A stretch of 64,000 nt of DNA from Calothrix sp. PCC 7103 (GCF_000331305.1 NZ_KB217478.1:2756151-2820150), one strand, 5' to 3'; positions 1 to 10,124 are shown, numbered from the stretch's first letter. The notes: a model not told the origin generated them from the sequence alone. A program made the numbers and translations.

Positions 1-44
1 TGATAACTACAATTTTTAATGATTTAGTTAATGGTTAACGGTCA

Positions 45-78
45 GGGAAAAGGGGAAGGGGGAAAGGGAAAAGGGGAA
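45..78. repeat. G-run tract upstream of priA
   Basis: Five runs of three to five G (45-47, 52-55, 58-62, 66-68, 73-76) are separated by 3-4 or 2-4 A residues, in otherwise AT-rich DNA. The spacing fits an intramolecular G-quadruplex. The tract lies about 60-90 bases before the priA start. It may equally be one of the purine-rich intergenic repeats common in filamentous cyanobacteria; function is not known. Confidence 0.5.
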
Positions 79-135
79 TCATCTAGAAGGATATGAGATT
101 TAGGATTATAATTCATTGATAAATAGATAATATAT

Positions 136-2829
136 ATGTACACCACAAGCATTGCTAGTCCAACCAAGTTGAAGGTTGCCGAAGTCGGGGGAAGGTACCA
201 TAGCGTTACGCAACGTTTGGTAGAAGTTTTGGTAGATATTCCACCGGAGTTGGCTGAATTTGCAACGAAGGACGGACACAAACTCTACCCATATTTCATA
301 CCAACCGAGTTGGATATTAAACCCGGTGATATTTTAAGCGTTCCATTCGGCGCCTCTGTTGTAGGTGGCATTGCAATACGTTTAATTGATACACCTCCAT
401 CAGGTATAGAAACGAACAAAATCAAGCAAGTTGAAGATGTTGTTCATAAGCATTTCTTCCAAGAAAGTTATTGGAAGCTGATGGAGCGGGTATCACAATA
501 TTATTACACACCCTTAATTCAGGTAATTCGCGCTGCACTGCCACCTAAACTGCTCACGAAGTCACAGCGTCGCGTCCGTTTAACCGTTGCAGGCGCCGCA
601 GTTTCAACTTTAACAAATTCCGTTGAAGAACAATCTCAACTAATATTTCAGAAATTTAGTCAAGCTAAAAAAAAGGGTTTTTCTTTAGAACCTTATATCA
701 TATTACTCTTATTTTATTTACAAAACTTAATTGACAGTGAATATTTAATATCGATTTTTTGCTTATTGATATTCCGGAACTCAACGAAGCAAGTACATAA
801 TGTAACATTCAATAAAATTTTAAGAATTCTGCAAGAGCAAACGGAAGGAGATTACAGCTTAGTTTTCTTGCAACGACAAGTTCAGGGAGCAACTCGTGCT
901 GTCCGCGAACTTGCGAAGTTAGGTTTAGTCGAAAAATATATAGAACAAGCAAGAAGCGTTCGTCCTAAATTACAAAAAGCTGTCATTTTAACTGCTTACT
1001 CCTTTGCGGGTGATATTAGCACTCGTCAGCGCGAAGTTTTGGAAGTATTACGACGACGTGGTGGTGAAATGTGGTTGGCTGAATTATTACAAATAACCGG
1101 TGCTGCTGCTTCGACATTAAAATCTTTATCTAATAAAGGCTATATAGTTATTGAAGAAAGAGAGCTATTACGAAGCGAAAGCGATGAAAATGCAGGCAGC
1201 TTAACAGGAACAGACATAGCAAAAACCCTCACACACGACCAAACTCAAGCGCTGTCACAAATTCGAGCAAGCCTTAGTGGAACTATTTTGCTACACGGAG
1301 TAACAGGTTCAGGAAAAACCGAAGTTTACCTGCAAGCAATAGCACCTTTGCTCGAAAATGGAAAATCTGCTCTTGTATTAGTCCCCGAAATTGGGCTAAC
1401 ACCTCAACTTACTGATAGATTTCGCGCCCGTTTTGGTAGCAAAGTTAGCGTTTATCATAGTGGACTCAGTGATGGTGAACGTTACGATACATGGCGCCAA
1501 ATGTTGAATAAAGAACCACAAGTAGTAATTGGTACTCGTAGTGCTATATTTGCTCCTTTATCTAACTTGGGTTTAATTATCCTTGATGAAGAACACGATT
1601 CATCATTTAAACAAGATTCTCCCATTCCTACATACCACGCGCGTACAGTTGCTACTTGGCGTGCAGAACTCGAAAATTGTGTCTTGGTTCTAGGTTCTGC
1701 AACTCCTGCGTTAGAAACATTAATAGCTTCGCAACAGCAAAAAACTCTTTATTTATCTTTGCCCGAACGTGTGAACTCACGTCCACTTCCACCTGTAGAA
1801 ATTATTGATATGCGCTCTGAGTTACAGCAGGGCAATAAATCAATGTTTAGCAGAACGCTCTGCGACGCATTAATACAACTTCAAGAAAAAAAACAACAAG
1901 GTATCTTATTCATCCATCGACGTGGACATAGTACTTTCGTTTCATGCCGTAGTTGTGGGTATGTAATGGAGTGTCCGCATTGTGATGTATCGTTGTCGTA
2001 CCATCAAACAGAGTATGGGGCACCGCAATTATTAAGGTGCCATTATTGTAATTATGTAACCCCACATAGTCGAAGCTGTCCCCAATGTGATTCACCTAAG
2101 TTTAAATTTTTTGGTAGTGGTACGCAAAAAGTCGCACAGGAGTTAGCAAGGGAGTTTCCAGAGCTACGTGTAATTCGGTTTGATAGTGATACTACAAGTA
2201 ATAAAGGCGCCCATCGTAATTTGTTGACGCAATTTATTAATGGTGAAGCAGATATTTTGTTAGGCACACAAATGCTTACTAAAGGTTTAGACTTGCCACA
2301 GGTAACTTTAGTAGGAGTTGTCGCTGCTGATGGACTATTACATTTATCTGATTATCGTGCTAGCGAACGCGCGTTTCAAACTTTAACACAGGTAGCAGGA
2401 CGTGCAGGACGCGGTGAAGAACCTGGACGTGTAATTTTACAAACGTATACACCAGAACATCCTGTTATTGAAGCAGTACGTGGACATGATTATAAAACCT
2501 TCACCACCATTGAATTAGAGCAACGGCAAGCACTTAATTATCCGCCGTTTGGGCGGTTAATTTTGTTACGTTTGAGTAGTGTGGATGCGGTACAAGTTGC
2601 GAATGCTTCCGAAATTATCGCCGCATTTTTACGTGGTGGCGAAGGTTATGAAATACTTGGTCCGGCGCCTGCTAATATTATGCGGGTAGCAAATCGGTAT
2701 CGTTGGCAAATTATGGTAAAATTTGCACCGGATGCACTACCACAGTTACCTAACTGGGAAGATGTTCGCTCGATTTGCCCAGACTCAGTAAGCTTAACGA
2801 TTGATGTTGACCCTTTGAATATTATGTAG
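136..2829 (+). CDS. priA: Primosomal protein N' (replication restart helicase PriA)
   Basis: PriA recognises stalled forks and loads the replicative helicase. The 897-residue product has the N-terminal DNA-binding region, a Walker A motif GVTGSGKT (K394), a DEEH Walker B motif (D484-H487) and the paired zinc-binding cysteines from C604/C607 to C648/C651, then the helicase C-terminal region. It is longer than usual. Much of the excess is an AT-rich stretch, about residues 168-226, that is hydrophobic and ends just before the usual winged-helix-like part (GDYS...QRQVQGA). The frame is intact throughout, so the gene looks functional. The ATG at 136 is the first in frame, but no good ribosome site decides it, so the exact start is uncertain. 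Identity is very secure. Confidence 0.95.
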   Translation: MYTTSIASPTKLKVAEVGGRYHSVTQRLVEVLVDIPPELAEFATKDGHKLYPYFIPTELDIKPGDILSVPFGASVVGGIAIRLIDTPPSGIETNKIKQVEDVVHKHFFQESYWKLMERVSQYYYTPLIQVIRAALPPKLLTKSQRRVRLTVAGAAVSTLTNSVEEQSQLIFQKFSQAKKKGFSLEPYIILLLFYLQNLIDSEYLISIFCLLIFRNSTKQVHNVTFNKILRILQEQTEGDYSLVFLQRQVQGATRAVRELAKLGLVEKYIEQARSVRPKLQKAVILTAYSFAGDISTRQREVLEVLRRRGGEMWLAELLQITGAAASTLKSLSNKGYIVIEERELLRSESDENAGSLTGTDIAKTLTHDQTQALSQIRASLSGTILLHGVTGSGKTEVYLQAIAPLLENGKSALVLVPEIGLTPQLTDRFRARFGSKVSVYHSGLSDGERYDTWRQMLNKEPQVVIGTRSAIFAPLSNLGLIILDEEHDSSFKQDSPIPTYHARTVATWRAELENCVLVLGSATPALETLIASQQQKTLYLSLPERVNSRPLPPVEIIDMRSELQQGNKSMFSRTLCDALIQLQEKKQQGILFIHRRGHSTFVSCRSCGYVMECPHCDVSLSYHQTEYGAPQLLRCHYCNYVTPHSRSCPQCDSPKFKFFGSGTQKVAQELAREFPELRVIRFDSDTTSNKGAHRNLLTQFINGEADILLGTQMLTKGLDLPQVTLVGVVAADGLLHLSDYRASERAFQTLTQVAGRAGRGEEPGRVILQTYTPEHPVIEAVRGHDYKTFTTIELEQRQALNYPPFGRLILLRLSSVDAVQVANASEIIAAFLRGGEGYEILGPAPANIMRVANRYRWQIMVKFAPDALPQLPNWEDVRSICPDSVSLTIDVDPLNIM

Positions 2830-2857
2830 TAGTCTGTGTCAAAAGTTTTGAGGTGTT

Positions 2858-2976
2858 GGTTAGCAACGGGTGCAACAGATGTAGCGGATGATTTATTTGA
2901 TACAAATAAGATTTATTTTGCGGCGCCTAATTAAACAAATCAACTATCCGTTACATCCGTTCATCCGTTGCTAACC
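2858..2976. repeat. Long imperfect inverted repeat after priA
   Basis: Arms 2858-2889 and 2946-2976 pair over about 31 positions with a few mismatches. Both contain GGTTAGCAACGG and the motif GTAACGGAT/GTAGCGGAT. They enclose about 56 bp that include one GGCGCC site. The structure sits between priA and the next gene, both on the plus strand. It could act as a terminator or be a small non-autonomous element. No T-run follows the stem, so classical intrinsic termination is not obvious. Confidence 0.6.
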
Positions 2977-3042
2977 TTGTAGCGATTAATACATATTTAA
3001 ACTTTTTTAGAGTTTCTTAATAGTTTAGGGAAATTTTTCTTA

Positions 3043-4344
3043 ATGCATACCAAAAAAGTAGTAATTGTTGGTGCTGGACCTTCAGGGTTGTTACTAGCTT
3101 TTTACCTGTTGCGTCGCGATGAGCAATACCAGGTTGAGATATATGAAAAGCGTAATGACCCACGAACTATACCATTCTCAAAAGCTCGAACCTTTCCAAT
3201 ATCTTTAAATGAGAGGGGAATGGCAGCTTTGAGGAAAATTGAAGGTGTAGAAGAAGCTGTTAAAGCCATAAGCTTAGAAATGGGAGGAACGATTTTCCAC
3301 CAAAAAAATGGCAAGGCAAGATTAACGCGAAGAAAGAAGGCATTAATTACTCTTGACCGTACTAAGTTAGTAATCGTTATACTAGAAAAAATAACAGAAT
3401 GTTACAATAATAATCGACTCAAAGTTTACTTTAATCATCAATGTACAAAAGCTGACTTTACAGCAAAAAAAGTCAGTTTTAAAGACTTTTTAGGAACAAA
3501 ATTTACTGTTGATTATGATTTATTAATTGGTGCAGATGGAGCATATTCAGCAATACGTGAGTATTTCCTTAGTAAAGATGGCTTTGAGTGCGAGCAAAAA
3601 TATGTACTCAACGATTACAAATCGATTTTCCTTCCTCAACCAGATGAAAACTTACCTTTCCAGCTTGAGAAAGGTAAAATTCACTCGTGGATTGATGATA
3701 ATAACACGCTGATCGTGCTGTTACATTTGATAGATGGAACAATGGGAGGCGTTATTTTATTCCCCCATAATCAAAGCCAAGTAACTAGCTTAAATTCTAA
3801 ACAAGAAGTTAGGAAATTTTTTGCAGATAATTTTTCAGAAGTCAATCAATTAATGCCAGAGGAGGAATTAGAAGCTTTTTTAAATCGACCGACATCGAGA
3901 ATTGCAACAATTCGCTGCAATCGCTATCACTTTTCTGATAGTGTACTTTTGATTGGAGACGCTGCTCATGCAGTATCTTCGTCTATTGGTCAAGGTTGTA
4001 ATGCTGCATTAGAAGATGTAGTATTATTTGACAATCTTTTAAATGAATATTCTGATAATTTAGCTCAAGTACTCGAACAGTTTACTACTCGGCGTCTGCA
4101 CGATGCTCATGCTTTAGTTGAGCTTGGAGATAATGCTTTCCCCTCATCTAAAAATTTGCTAATCGAATTTGTTTTACGCGAAGCTACAATCAATTTCTTA
4201 CATGAATTATTCCCTAAACGCTTTTCAGCTTCACTGTCAGAATTAATATTTGAAACAACAGTTCCTTATACAGAAATTTTAAATCAATATAACGGATGGA
4301 TATCAAAAGTCAAGAAATCGAATGAAAAACTAGTAGCAAGATAA
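3043..4344 (+). CDS. FAD-dependent monooxygenase, kynurenine 3-monooxygenase-like
   Basis: A 433-residue class A flavoprotein monooxygenase. It has the Rossmann GAGPSG motif at residues 10-15, the DG motif around D165-G166 (IGADGAYS) and the second FAD motif around G305-D306 (LIGDAAHAV). The segment FPISLNERGMAALRKI and the GQGCNAALEDVVLFD block resemble kynurenine 3-monooxygenases more than salicylate or ubiquinone hydroxylases. The substrate cannot be read from sequence. A cupin gene follows 119 bp downstream on the same strand, so the pair may belong to one oxidative pathway, but neither kynureninase nor an obvious 3-hydroxyanthranilate dioxygenase is present. The ATG is followed directly by the FAD motif, which supports the start. 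Confidence 0.8.
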   Translation: MHTKKVVIVGAGPSGLLLAFYLLRRDEQYQVEIYEKRNDPRTIPFSKARTFPISLNERGMAALRKIEGVEEAVKAISLEMGGTIFHQKNGKARLTRRKKALITLDRTKLVIVILEKITECYNNNRLKVYFNHQCTKADFTAKKVSFKDFLGTKFTVDYDLLIGADGAYSAIREYFLSKDGFECEQKYVLNDYKSIFLPQPDENLPFQLEKGKIHSWIDDNNTLIVLLHLIDGTMGGVILFPHNQSQVTSLNSKQEVRKFFADNFSEVNQLMPEEELEAFLNRPTSRIATIRCNRYHFSDSVLLIGDAAHAVSSSIGQGCNAALEDVVLFDNLLNEYSDNLAQVLEQFTTRRLHDAHALVELGDNAFPSSKNLLIEFVLREATINFLHELFPKRFSASLSELIFETTVPYTEILNQYNGWISKVKKSNEKLVAR

Positions 4345-4463
4345 CTGTATTAGTAAAATATTCTTGGTGCTAAATATAACTTAGTGTTATCATAAAATAC
4401 ATACGTGTACAAAACCCAATTAATGTAGTGTAAATTCTATTCGTCAACACAGGAGGTTGTTGC

Positions 4464-4907
4464 TTGCTAAACTCACTATTTCAGAATTACTTAGAGTCTC
4501 GTCCTCGTCTAACGGCTTTTAATGATTCAGAACAGAAAGAACCCCGACAGCATACTCACTTTATTTTATTTCCTAATAATCGGTGGTTTAACGTCACGCT
4601 TAATCAAATTTTTGACCGTCCTCAATGGTATAAAGGAGTACTCCATAATCATCCCTGGTTTAATATTAGTATTATTCTAAAGGGTGGTTATTGGGAAAAA
4701 ACTGAAGAAGGAGTAAAGTGGTACAAACCAGGTTCAATTATTTTTCGGTCTGCGTCCAAATATCATTCCATATGGATTGAAGACAATAAACAAGCATGGA
4801 CATTGTTTATTCACGGACGACTGACTAAGGGTTTTGATTTTAAGCGTGAAGGTGAAGTGGTAAGTGTCGAGCAACTAGGAATGAAAAAAGCTACCTATAC
4901 ACGCTAA
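4464..4907 (+). CDS. Cupin-fold protein with TTG start
   Basis: A 147-residue protein of likely double-stranded beta-helix (cupin) fold. A first motif HNHPWFNISIILKGGYWE is followed by a WYKPGSIIF turn and a KYHSIWI second motif, giving candidate metal-binding histidines. I cannot assign a substrate. Translation probably starts at a TTG preceded by a perfect AGGAGG at 4451-4456, seven bases upstream. The gene lies behind the monooxygenase on the same strand and could be co-transcribed, although the 119-bp gap leaves room for a separate promoter. A divergent hydroxyanthranilate dioxygenase is possible but not supported by a full motif match. Confidence 0.7.
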   Translation: MLNSLFQNYLESRPRLTAFNDSEQKEPRQHTHFILFPNNRWFNVTLNQIFDRPQWYKGVLHNHPWFNISIILKGGYWEKTEEGVKWYKPGSIIFRSASKYHSIWIEDNKQAWTLFIHGRLTKGFDFKREGEVVSVEQLGMKKATYTR

Positions 4908-5216
4908 AAAAAATAAATACGTTTTACCAATAATGCCTTTGACTCTTATTCTATAGCAACCGAAGAATATCGGATGAGAGCCAAAGGTATTACTATGAGA
5001 AATTGAGAAAATCTGGAATAATTACAAATATTCTATTATGGGTAACTATGAATATAATTTTATCTTACTAAAGATAGATGCAAATAAATATGGTAGGTGG
5101 TATTGACAAAATTGTGTATGTGAAAGCCAAGGGGTATTTTTGCTGGAAATCTACACATTGTCGCTATGATTTGATACATAAGCACATATGCTTACTAGAA
5201 ATCTTGTGTATGGTAG

Positions 5217-5277
5217 GGTGCGTGAAAGCTATTACTGTCTAGTTAAGAAACGAAATATTTGGCTGCTTTCACGCACC
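5217..5277. repeat. Hairpin repeat, GGTGCGTGAAAGC arms
   Basis: Perfect 13-bp inverted repeat: GGTGCGTGAAAGC at 5217-5229 pairs with 5265-5277 across a 35-base loop. It is related to the hairpins at 5299-5364 and 53610-53667, so it belongs to a dispersed family. Confidence 0.75.
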
Positions 5278-5298
5278 ATCAACGTTTGTGTTGTAGAT

Positions 5299-5364
5299 TA
5301 TGGTGCGTAACGCTACGGGATTTTTCGCTTGCGTTGTGAGATTGTTAAAGCGTTACGCATCCTA
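5299..5364. repeat. Hairpin repeat, GTGCGTAACGCT arms
   Basis: Arms 5299-5314 and 5349-5364 pair imperfectly, with GCGTAACGCT perfectly matched. It is a neighbour and relative of the 5217-5277 hairpin. Confidence 0.7.
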
Positions 5365-5380
5365 CGGTAGATATATTTAC

Positions 5381-5410
5381 CCACAGAGACACTGAGGACA
5401 CAGAGGAAAA
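5381..5410. repeat. Dispersed CCACAGAGACAC repeat
   Basis: The segment CCACAGAGACAC followed by a GGACACAGAG-type half recurs in similar form at 28112-28140. Such acCACAGAG repeats are common between genes in filamentous cyanobacteria. No function is assigned. Confidence 0.6.
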
Positions 5411-5520
5411 GTGAATATTTTTGATGAGATATCAATATAATTTTACCGATTGCCGTTATTATTTGATGCACGGGCTTTAATGCCTAGTAAAAAACTTATT
5501 TTTATTTGTAGATACATATA

Positions 5521-7203
5521 ATGCTGTTACAAGGATTTTTGCAAATTGTTTTAACGCTGTGTATTGTTATTGCGATAACCCCGTTACTTGGCAAGTACAT
5601 GGCAAAGGTGTTTATGGGACAGCGAACTCTGCTCGACCCAATCATGAATTCGCTGGAACGGATTATATATATCTTAGGAGGTATTGCGCGTCGTGACGAT
5701 ATGACAGGTTGGCAGTATGTACGGGCTGTACTTTACACCAATGTATTTATGGGCGCCTTTGTATATATATTATTAATGAGTCAGCGGACACTACCGCTAA
5801 ATCCGAATAAGTTTGGCGCCATGCGGTGGGATACAGCGCTGCATACAACGATTTCATTCCTCACCAATACTGACCAGCAGCATTATGCGGGTGAAACAAC
5901 TTTAAGTTATTTTAGTCAAACAGCAGCTTTAACATTTTTGATGTTCACTTCATCTGCAACTGGTTTAGCTGTTGGCATTGCTTTTATTCGTGGTTTAACT
6001 GGAAAAAAGCTAGGAAATTTTTATATAGATATAACTCGTGCAATTACACGAATATTGCTGCCTATTTCGCTGGTTGGAGCAATAGTACTGCTAAATCAAG
6101 GTGTACCACAAACATTTGCACCAACTCAAGAAGTAATAACTCTTGAAGGTGCCAGACAGTATATTGCTAGGGGACCAGTAGCATCGTTCGAGATGATTAA
6201 ACAATTAGGTGAGAACGGTGGTGGTTTCTTTGGTATTAACTCCGCACATCCATTTGAAAATCCTAATAATATATCAAACTTAATCGAAATCATCGCAATG
6301 GTATGCATTCCCAGTGCCCTAATTTATACCTATGGAGTGTTTGCCAATAATATTAAACAAGCTTGGCTACTGTACTGGATGGTACTTATAATCTTTATTG
6401 TGTTAGTTGGAGCAACAGCAATTGGCGAATATCAAGGAAATCCACTTATAAATAGTAGTGTTGGACTAGAACAGCCAAATTTAGAAGGTAAAGAAATACG
6501 TTTTGGTTGGGCACAAACGGCATTATGGGCGGTGCTAACTACTGCCACAATGTGCGGCGCCGTCAATGGAATGCATGACTCACTTATGCCAGCAGGTGGT
6601 TTTTCAACTTTACTAAATATGTTTCTACAAATTGTCTGGGGTGGACAAGGTACAGGAACAGCATATTTATTTATATTTGTAATCTTGACGGTATTTGTTA
6701 CAGGGTTGATGGTGGGACGTACCCCAGAATTTTTGGGACGTAAAATAGAGCAGCGTGAAATTGTACTTGCTAGTCTCATACTATTAGTTCACCCAATTGC
6801 CGTCTTGATCCCCAGTGCTATTACCCTTGCTTTTCCCAAGACATTGGCAGGAATTAGCAACCCAGGATTTCATGGTATCTCACAAGTAGTATATGAATAC
6901 GTATCAGCAAGCGCTAATAATGGCTCAGGGCTGGAAGGCTTGAACGATAATACGTTGTGGTGGAATTTAAGCGCAGCAGTAAGCATGGTAATTGGACGGT
7001 ATATTCCAATTATTGCGATTTTATTACTCGCCGAAAGTATGGGCAAAAAACAACCCATTCCCCAAACCCCAGGAACCTTGCGAACTGATACTTCACTGTT
7101 TGTAACTGTAACCGCAGGTGTTATTCTCATACTCGGAGTTTTAACCTTTTTCCCCGTTCTCGCCCTAGGCCCAATCGCCGAAGGCTTTACAATTGCCAGG
7201 TAA
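5521..7203 (+). CDS. kdpA: Potassium-transporting ATPase, KdpA subunit
   Basis: The 560-residue potassium-binding and translocating subunit of the Kdp high-affinity K+ pump in the plasma membrane. It is hydrophobic throughout, with the expected selectivity-filter-like repeats, for example [32 protein letters not shown] and [12 protein letters not shown]. Length matches bacterial KdpA. The next gene, kdpB, starts only three bases after the stop, and kdpG and kdpC follow, so this is the first gene of a four-gene operon. No strong Shine-Dalgarno sequence precedes the ATG. Such operons are normally induced by K+ limitation; no kdpDE is present in the window to show how here. Confidence 0.97.
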   Translation: MLLQGFLQIVLTLCIVIAITPLLGKYMAKVFMGQRTLLDPIMNSLERIIYILGGIARRDDMTGWQYVRAVLYTNVFMGAFVYILLMSQRTLPLNPNKFGAMRWDTALHTTISFLTNTDQQHYAGETTLSYFSQTAALTFLMFTSSATGLAVGIAFIRGLTGKKLGNFYIDITRAITRILLPISLVGAIVLLNQGVPQTFAPTQEVITLEGARQYIARGPVASFEMIKQLGENGGGFFGINSAHPFENPNNISNLIEIIAMVCIPSALIYTYGVFANNIKQAWLLYWMVLIIFIVLVGATAIGEYQGNPLINSSVGLEQPNLEGKEIRFGWAQTALWAVLTTATMCGAVNGMHDSLMPAGGFSTLLNMFLQIVWGGQGTGTAYLFIFVILTVFVTGLMVGRTPEFLGRKIEQREIVLASLILLVHPIAVLIPSAITLAFPKTLAGISNPGFHGISQVVYEYVSASANNGSGLEGLNDNTLWWNLSAAVSMVIGRYIPIIAILLLAESMGKKQPIPQTPGTLRTDTSLFVTVTAGVILILGVLTFFPVLALGPIAEGFTIAR

Positions 7204-7206
7204 ATT

Positions 7207-9282
7207 ATGCGTCAACGTAATCGTTCGAGTGACCGTAAAAACCCGCGTAAGCAATCGAAAGTCAATAATAAAGGACTTTACGCGCGTGCGGTTAAAGATG
7301 CTTTTGTTAAGCTGAATCCTAAAGTAGCTATCCGTAACCCAGTAATGTTTTTGGTATGGATTGGGACATTAATTACTTTAGCTGTAACTATTGACCCAAA
7401 TTTATTCGGGCCAGTCACGGGTAAAAATTTGCAGCTTTTCAATGGATTAGTTACTGCCATTCTATTTTTAACGGTGTTATTCGCTAATTTTGCCGAAGCT
7501 TTTGCAGAAGGACGTGGTAAAGCACAAGCTTCGGCACTGCGTTCTACTAAATCTGAAACAATTGCAAAACAACTTGCACCTGATGGCAGTATTACAGAAG
7601 TTTCTTCAACAACTTTGAAACGTGGTGATACGGTTTATGTCACAGCAGGTGATATTATTCCTGCTGATGGAGAAGTGACGATGGGGGTTGCGAGCGTTGA
7701 TGAATCGGCAATTACTGGTGAATCGGCGCCTGTTTTAAAAGAATCTGGCTCAGATATTGCCAGTTCTGTAACTGGAGGGACGCGAATTATTTCTGATGAG
7801 TTAATTATTCGTATTACTGCTGAACCAGGTTTTGGTTTTATAGACAGAATGATTGCTTTAGTAGAAGGCGCCGAGCGTAGCAAAACACCCAACGAAATTG
7901 CACTAACAGTACTACTTGCTGTTCTAACGCTGGTGTTTCTCGGAGTGATAGTAACATTGCCGGCGTTGGCTTACTACGTTAATAGTCCCGTTAGCGTTCC
8001 TGTATTGATAGCCTTACTTGTAGCTTTAATTCCTACCACCATTGGTGGATTACTCAGTGCTATTGGTATCGCTGGTATGGATAGAGTTGCTCAATTCAAT
8101 GTTATTGCGACTTCTGGACGTGCAGTGGAAGCTTGTGGGGACGTTAATACTTTAGTATTAGATAAAACAGGTACTATTACACTTGGCAACCGACTGGCAG
8201 AAGAATTTATCCCTGTTAACAATCATACTATTCAAGAAATAGCTAGTGTTGCATTATGGGCAAGTATATTTGATGATACGCCGGAAGGGAAATCAATAGT
8301 TCGATTAGCCGAACGCTTAGGCACCATCATTGATTTTGACACTAGTTATTCACAAGGAGTAGAATTTTCTGCCAAAACTCGCATGAGCGGTACAAATTTA
8401 CCCGATGGCAGTCAAATACGAAAGGGAGCAGTAGGAGCAATAAAAGGATTTGTGCGCTCTCGTGGTGGTTATGACTCCGACGTACTAGATACAGCTAACA
8501 TGCGAGTTTCTGAACAAGGAGGAACTCCGCTTGCTGTTGCTATTGACGGCGAAATTTATGGAGTAATTTATCTCAAAGATATTGTTAAACCAGGTATTCG
8601 CGAGCGTTTTGAACAATTGCGACGTATGGGTGTGCGTACTGTAATGTTAACTGGAGATAATAGAATAACTGCTTCGGTAATTGCGCGAGAAGCCGGAGTT
8701 GATGATTTTATTGCGGAAGCAACACCCGAAGACAAAATCGAAGTTATTCAACAAGAACAAGCGCAAGGTAAGCTTGTTGCAATGACAGGAGACGGGACAA
8801 ACGACGCACCAGCACTTGCACAAGCAAACGTTGGTGTTGCGATGAATACAGGAACTCAAGCAGCTAAAGAAGCAGCTAATATGGTGGACTTAGACTCAGA
8901 CCCTACCAAGCTTATTGATATAGTAGGAATTGGGAAACAGTTATTGATAACACGTGGCGCCTTAACAACCTTTTCAATTGCGAATGACATCGCCAAGTAT
9001 TTTGCAATTATACCTGTATTATTTGCCAGTACAAACTTACAGGGTTTAAATATTATGCGTTTAAGCAGTACAAATTCGGCTGTACTATCAGCATTGATTT
9101 ATAATGCATTGATTATTCCGGCATTAATTCCCTTAGCATTAAAAGGAGTGAAATTTAAACCACTAACAGCAAATCAATTATTACAACAGAATATATTGAT
9201 TTATGGGTTAGGGGGAGTAATTGCACCATTTATTGTCATCAAGTTTCTTGACGTTATTATTACTATCATAGGATTAGCATGA
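7207..9282 (+). CDS. kdpB: Potassium-transporting ATPase, KdpB catalytic subunit
   Basis: The 691-residue P-type ATPase subunit that powers Kdp. The phosphorylation motif DKTGT has its aspartate at D319. The TGES actuator motif (ITGESAPVL) and the [10 protein letters not shown] hinge motif are intact, and the C-terminal helices are complete. The first 25 residues are strongly basic ([16 protein letters not shown]...), an extension also seen in other cyanobacterial KdpB proteins. The stop overlaps the kdpG start in an ATGA arrangement, indicating translational coupling. Confidence 0.97.
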   Translation: MRQRNRSSDRKNPRKQSKVNNKGLYARAVKDAFVKLNPKVAIRNPVMFLVWIGTLITLAVTIDPNLFGPVTGKNLQLFNGLVTAILFLTVLFANFAEAFAEGRGKAQASALRSTKSETIAKQLAPDGSITEVSSTTLKRGDTVYVTAGDIIPADGEVTMGVASVDESAITGESAPVLKESGSDIASSVTGGTRIISDELIIRITAEPGFGFIDRMIALVEGAERSKTPNEIALTVLLAVLTLVFLGVIVTLPALAYYVNSPVSVPVLIALLVALIPTTIGGLLSAIGIAGMDRVAQFNVIATSGRAVEACGDVNTLVLDKTGTITLGNRLAEEFIPVNNHTIQEIASVALWASIFDDTPEGKSIVRLAERLGTIIDFDTSYSQGVEFSAKTRMSGTNLPDGSQIRKGAVGAIKGFVRSRGGYDSDVLDTANMRVSEQGGTPLAVAIDGEIYGVIYLKDIVKPGIRERFEQLRRMGVRTVMLTGDNRITASVIAREAGVDDFIAEATPEDKIEVIQQEQAQGKLVAMTGDGTNDAPALAQANVGVAMNTGTQAAKEAANMVDLDSDPTKLIDIVGIGKQLLITRGALTTFSIANDIAKYFAIIPVLFASTNLQGLNIMRLSSTNSAVLSALIYNALIIPALIPLALKGVKFKPLTANQLLQQNILIYGLGGVIAPFIVIKFLDVIITIIGLA

Positions 9283-9479
9283 GCTACTTCATCCGAAAAA
9301 AATTACCAATTATAATTTTTTTATTAACGTGCTTCAATATAGTGATTGTACCTGTAGTATATGCCGCAACAGGTAAACTAGAACCACGTCATACTTATGC
9401 ACTTGCTGGACTTGGCATTATTACCCTTGGGTTAGTAATTTATTTATTTGACGTTGTATTTCGTCCTGATAGATATTAG
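9279..9479 (+). CDS. kdpG: KdpG/KdpF-like small Kdp subunit
   Basis: A 66-residue membrane protein with two predicted helices (about residues 9-29 and 38-60). It sits between kdpB and kdpC, where Anabaena kdp operons carry the cyanobacterial kdpG gene. Its C-terminal end, [15 protein letters not shown], resembles KdpF, the small stabilising subunit of enterobacterial Kdp. It starts inside the kdpB stop (ATGA). The assignment rests on position and this short similarity; a KdpF-like stabilising role is inference. Confidence 0.8.
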   Translation: MSYFIRKKLPIIIFLLTCFNIVIVPVVYAATGKLEPRHTYALAGLGIITLGLVIYLFDVVFRPDRY

Positions 9480-9494
9480 ATAATTAAATATATT

Positions 9495-10100
9495 ATGTTA
9501 CAAAATATTCTTAAAGCCATTCGCATTAGCCTAATTTTATGGCTAATAACAGGTATTGTATATCCCTTACTAATTTTTGGCGTTGGACAATTACCAATGC
9601 TGCGTGAAAAAGCGAATGGTACTATTGTTTACAATTTAGAAGACAAACCATATGGCTCATCTTTAATTGGTCAAGTATTTACATCCGAGCGTTACTTTCA
9701 TACTCGTCCTAGCACAGTTCGCTATAGCCAAGGCAAACAAGGTAGACCAACAGGAGTATCAGGCGCCAGCAACTTAGCTCCAAGCAATCCTGATTTACTC
9801 AAACGTGTCGTCGATACAGCAAATCAACTACGTGATGAAAGCATATTACCATTAGGAGACTTTATTTACACTTCAGGTTCTGGCTTAGACCCCCATATCT
9901 CTTTACGAGCAGCAAGCGCCCAACTCGACCGGGTAGCAAAAGCGCGGGGGATACGACCAGAAGAAGTGATACCACTAATAAATCGCTCGACCGACAATCG
10001 ATTTCTAGGTATTTTTGGCGAACCTGGAGTAAATGTTTTAAGACTCAACTATACGCTAGATTTGAATGAACGAGTTTCTAAGCAGCGCCCAAATCAATAG
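9495..10100 (+). CDS. kdpC: Potassium-transporting ATPase, KdpC subunit
   Basis: A 201-residue KdpC with one N-terminal transmembrane helix (about residues 10-32) and a periplasmic or exocytoplasmic domain. Family signatures are GSSLIGQVFTSERYFHTRPS, SGASNLAPSNP and TSGSGLDPHIS near the C-terminal third. It closes the kdpABGC operon, 15 bases after kdpG. No sensor kdpD, or the short kdpD found in Anabaena operons, follows; about 450 non-coding bases lie before amt. Confidence 0.97.
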   Translation: MLQNILKAIRISLILWLITGIVYPLLIFGVGQLPMLREKANGTIVYNLEDKPYGSSLIGQVFTSERYFHTRPSTVRYSQGKQGRPTGVSGASNLAPSNPDLLKRVVDTANQLRDESILPLGDFIYTSGSGLDPHISLRAASAQLDRVAKARGIRPEEVIPLINRSTDNRFLGIFGEPGVNVLRLNYTLDLNERVSKQRPNQ

Positions 10101-10111
10101 CAAAATCCTAA

Positions 10112-10124
10112 AAACCCGGTTTCT
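10112..10124. repeat. CCCGGTTT palindromic repeat, copy 1
   Basis: AAACCCGGTTTCTT, close to the copies at 24325-24340, 29024-29039 and 30950-30963. It follows kdpC directly, with a second half (ATCGGGTTTTGG) about 30 bases on, and may help end the operon transcript. Confidence 0.6.

Larger units (their letters stand above)
4908..5520. other. Gene-free interval before kdpA
   Basis: No credible gene was seen in these 613 bases. The first 300 are AT-rich and featureless. The rest holds two GTGCGT-type hairpins (5217-5277 and 5299-5364) and a CACAGAGACAC-type repeat (5381-5410), all dispersed intergenic repeats. The kdp promoter should lie in the last 100 bases; I could not assign a -10/-35 pair. 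Confidence 0.6.
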
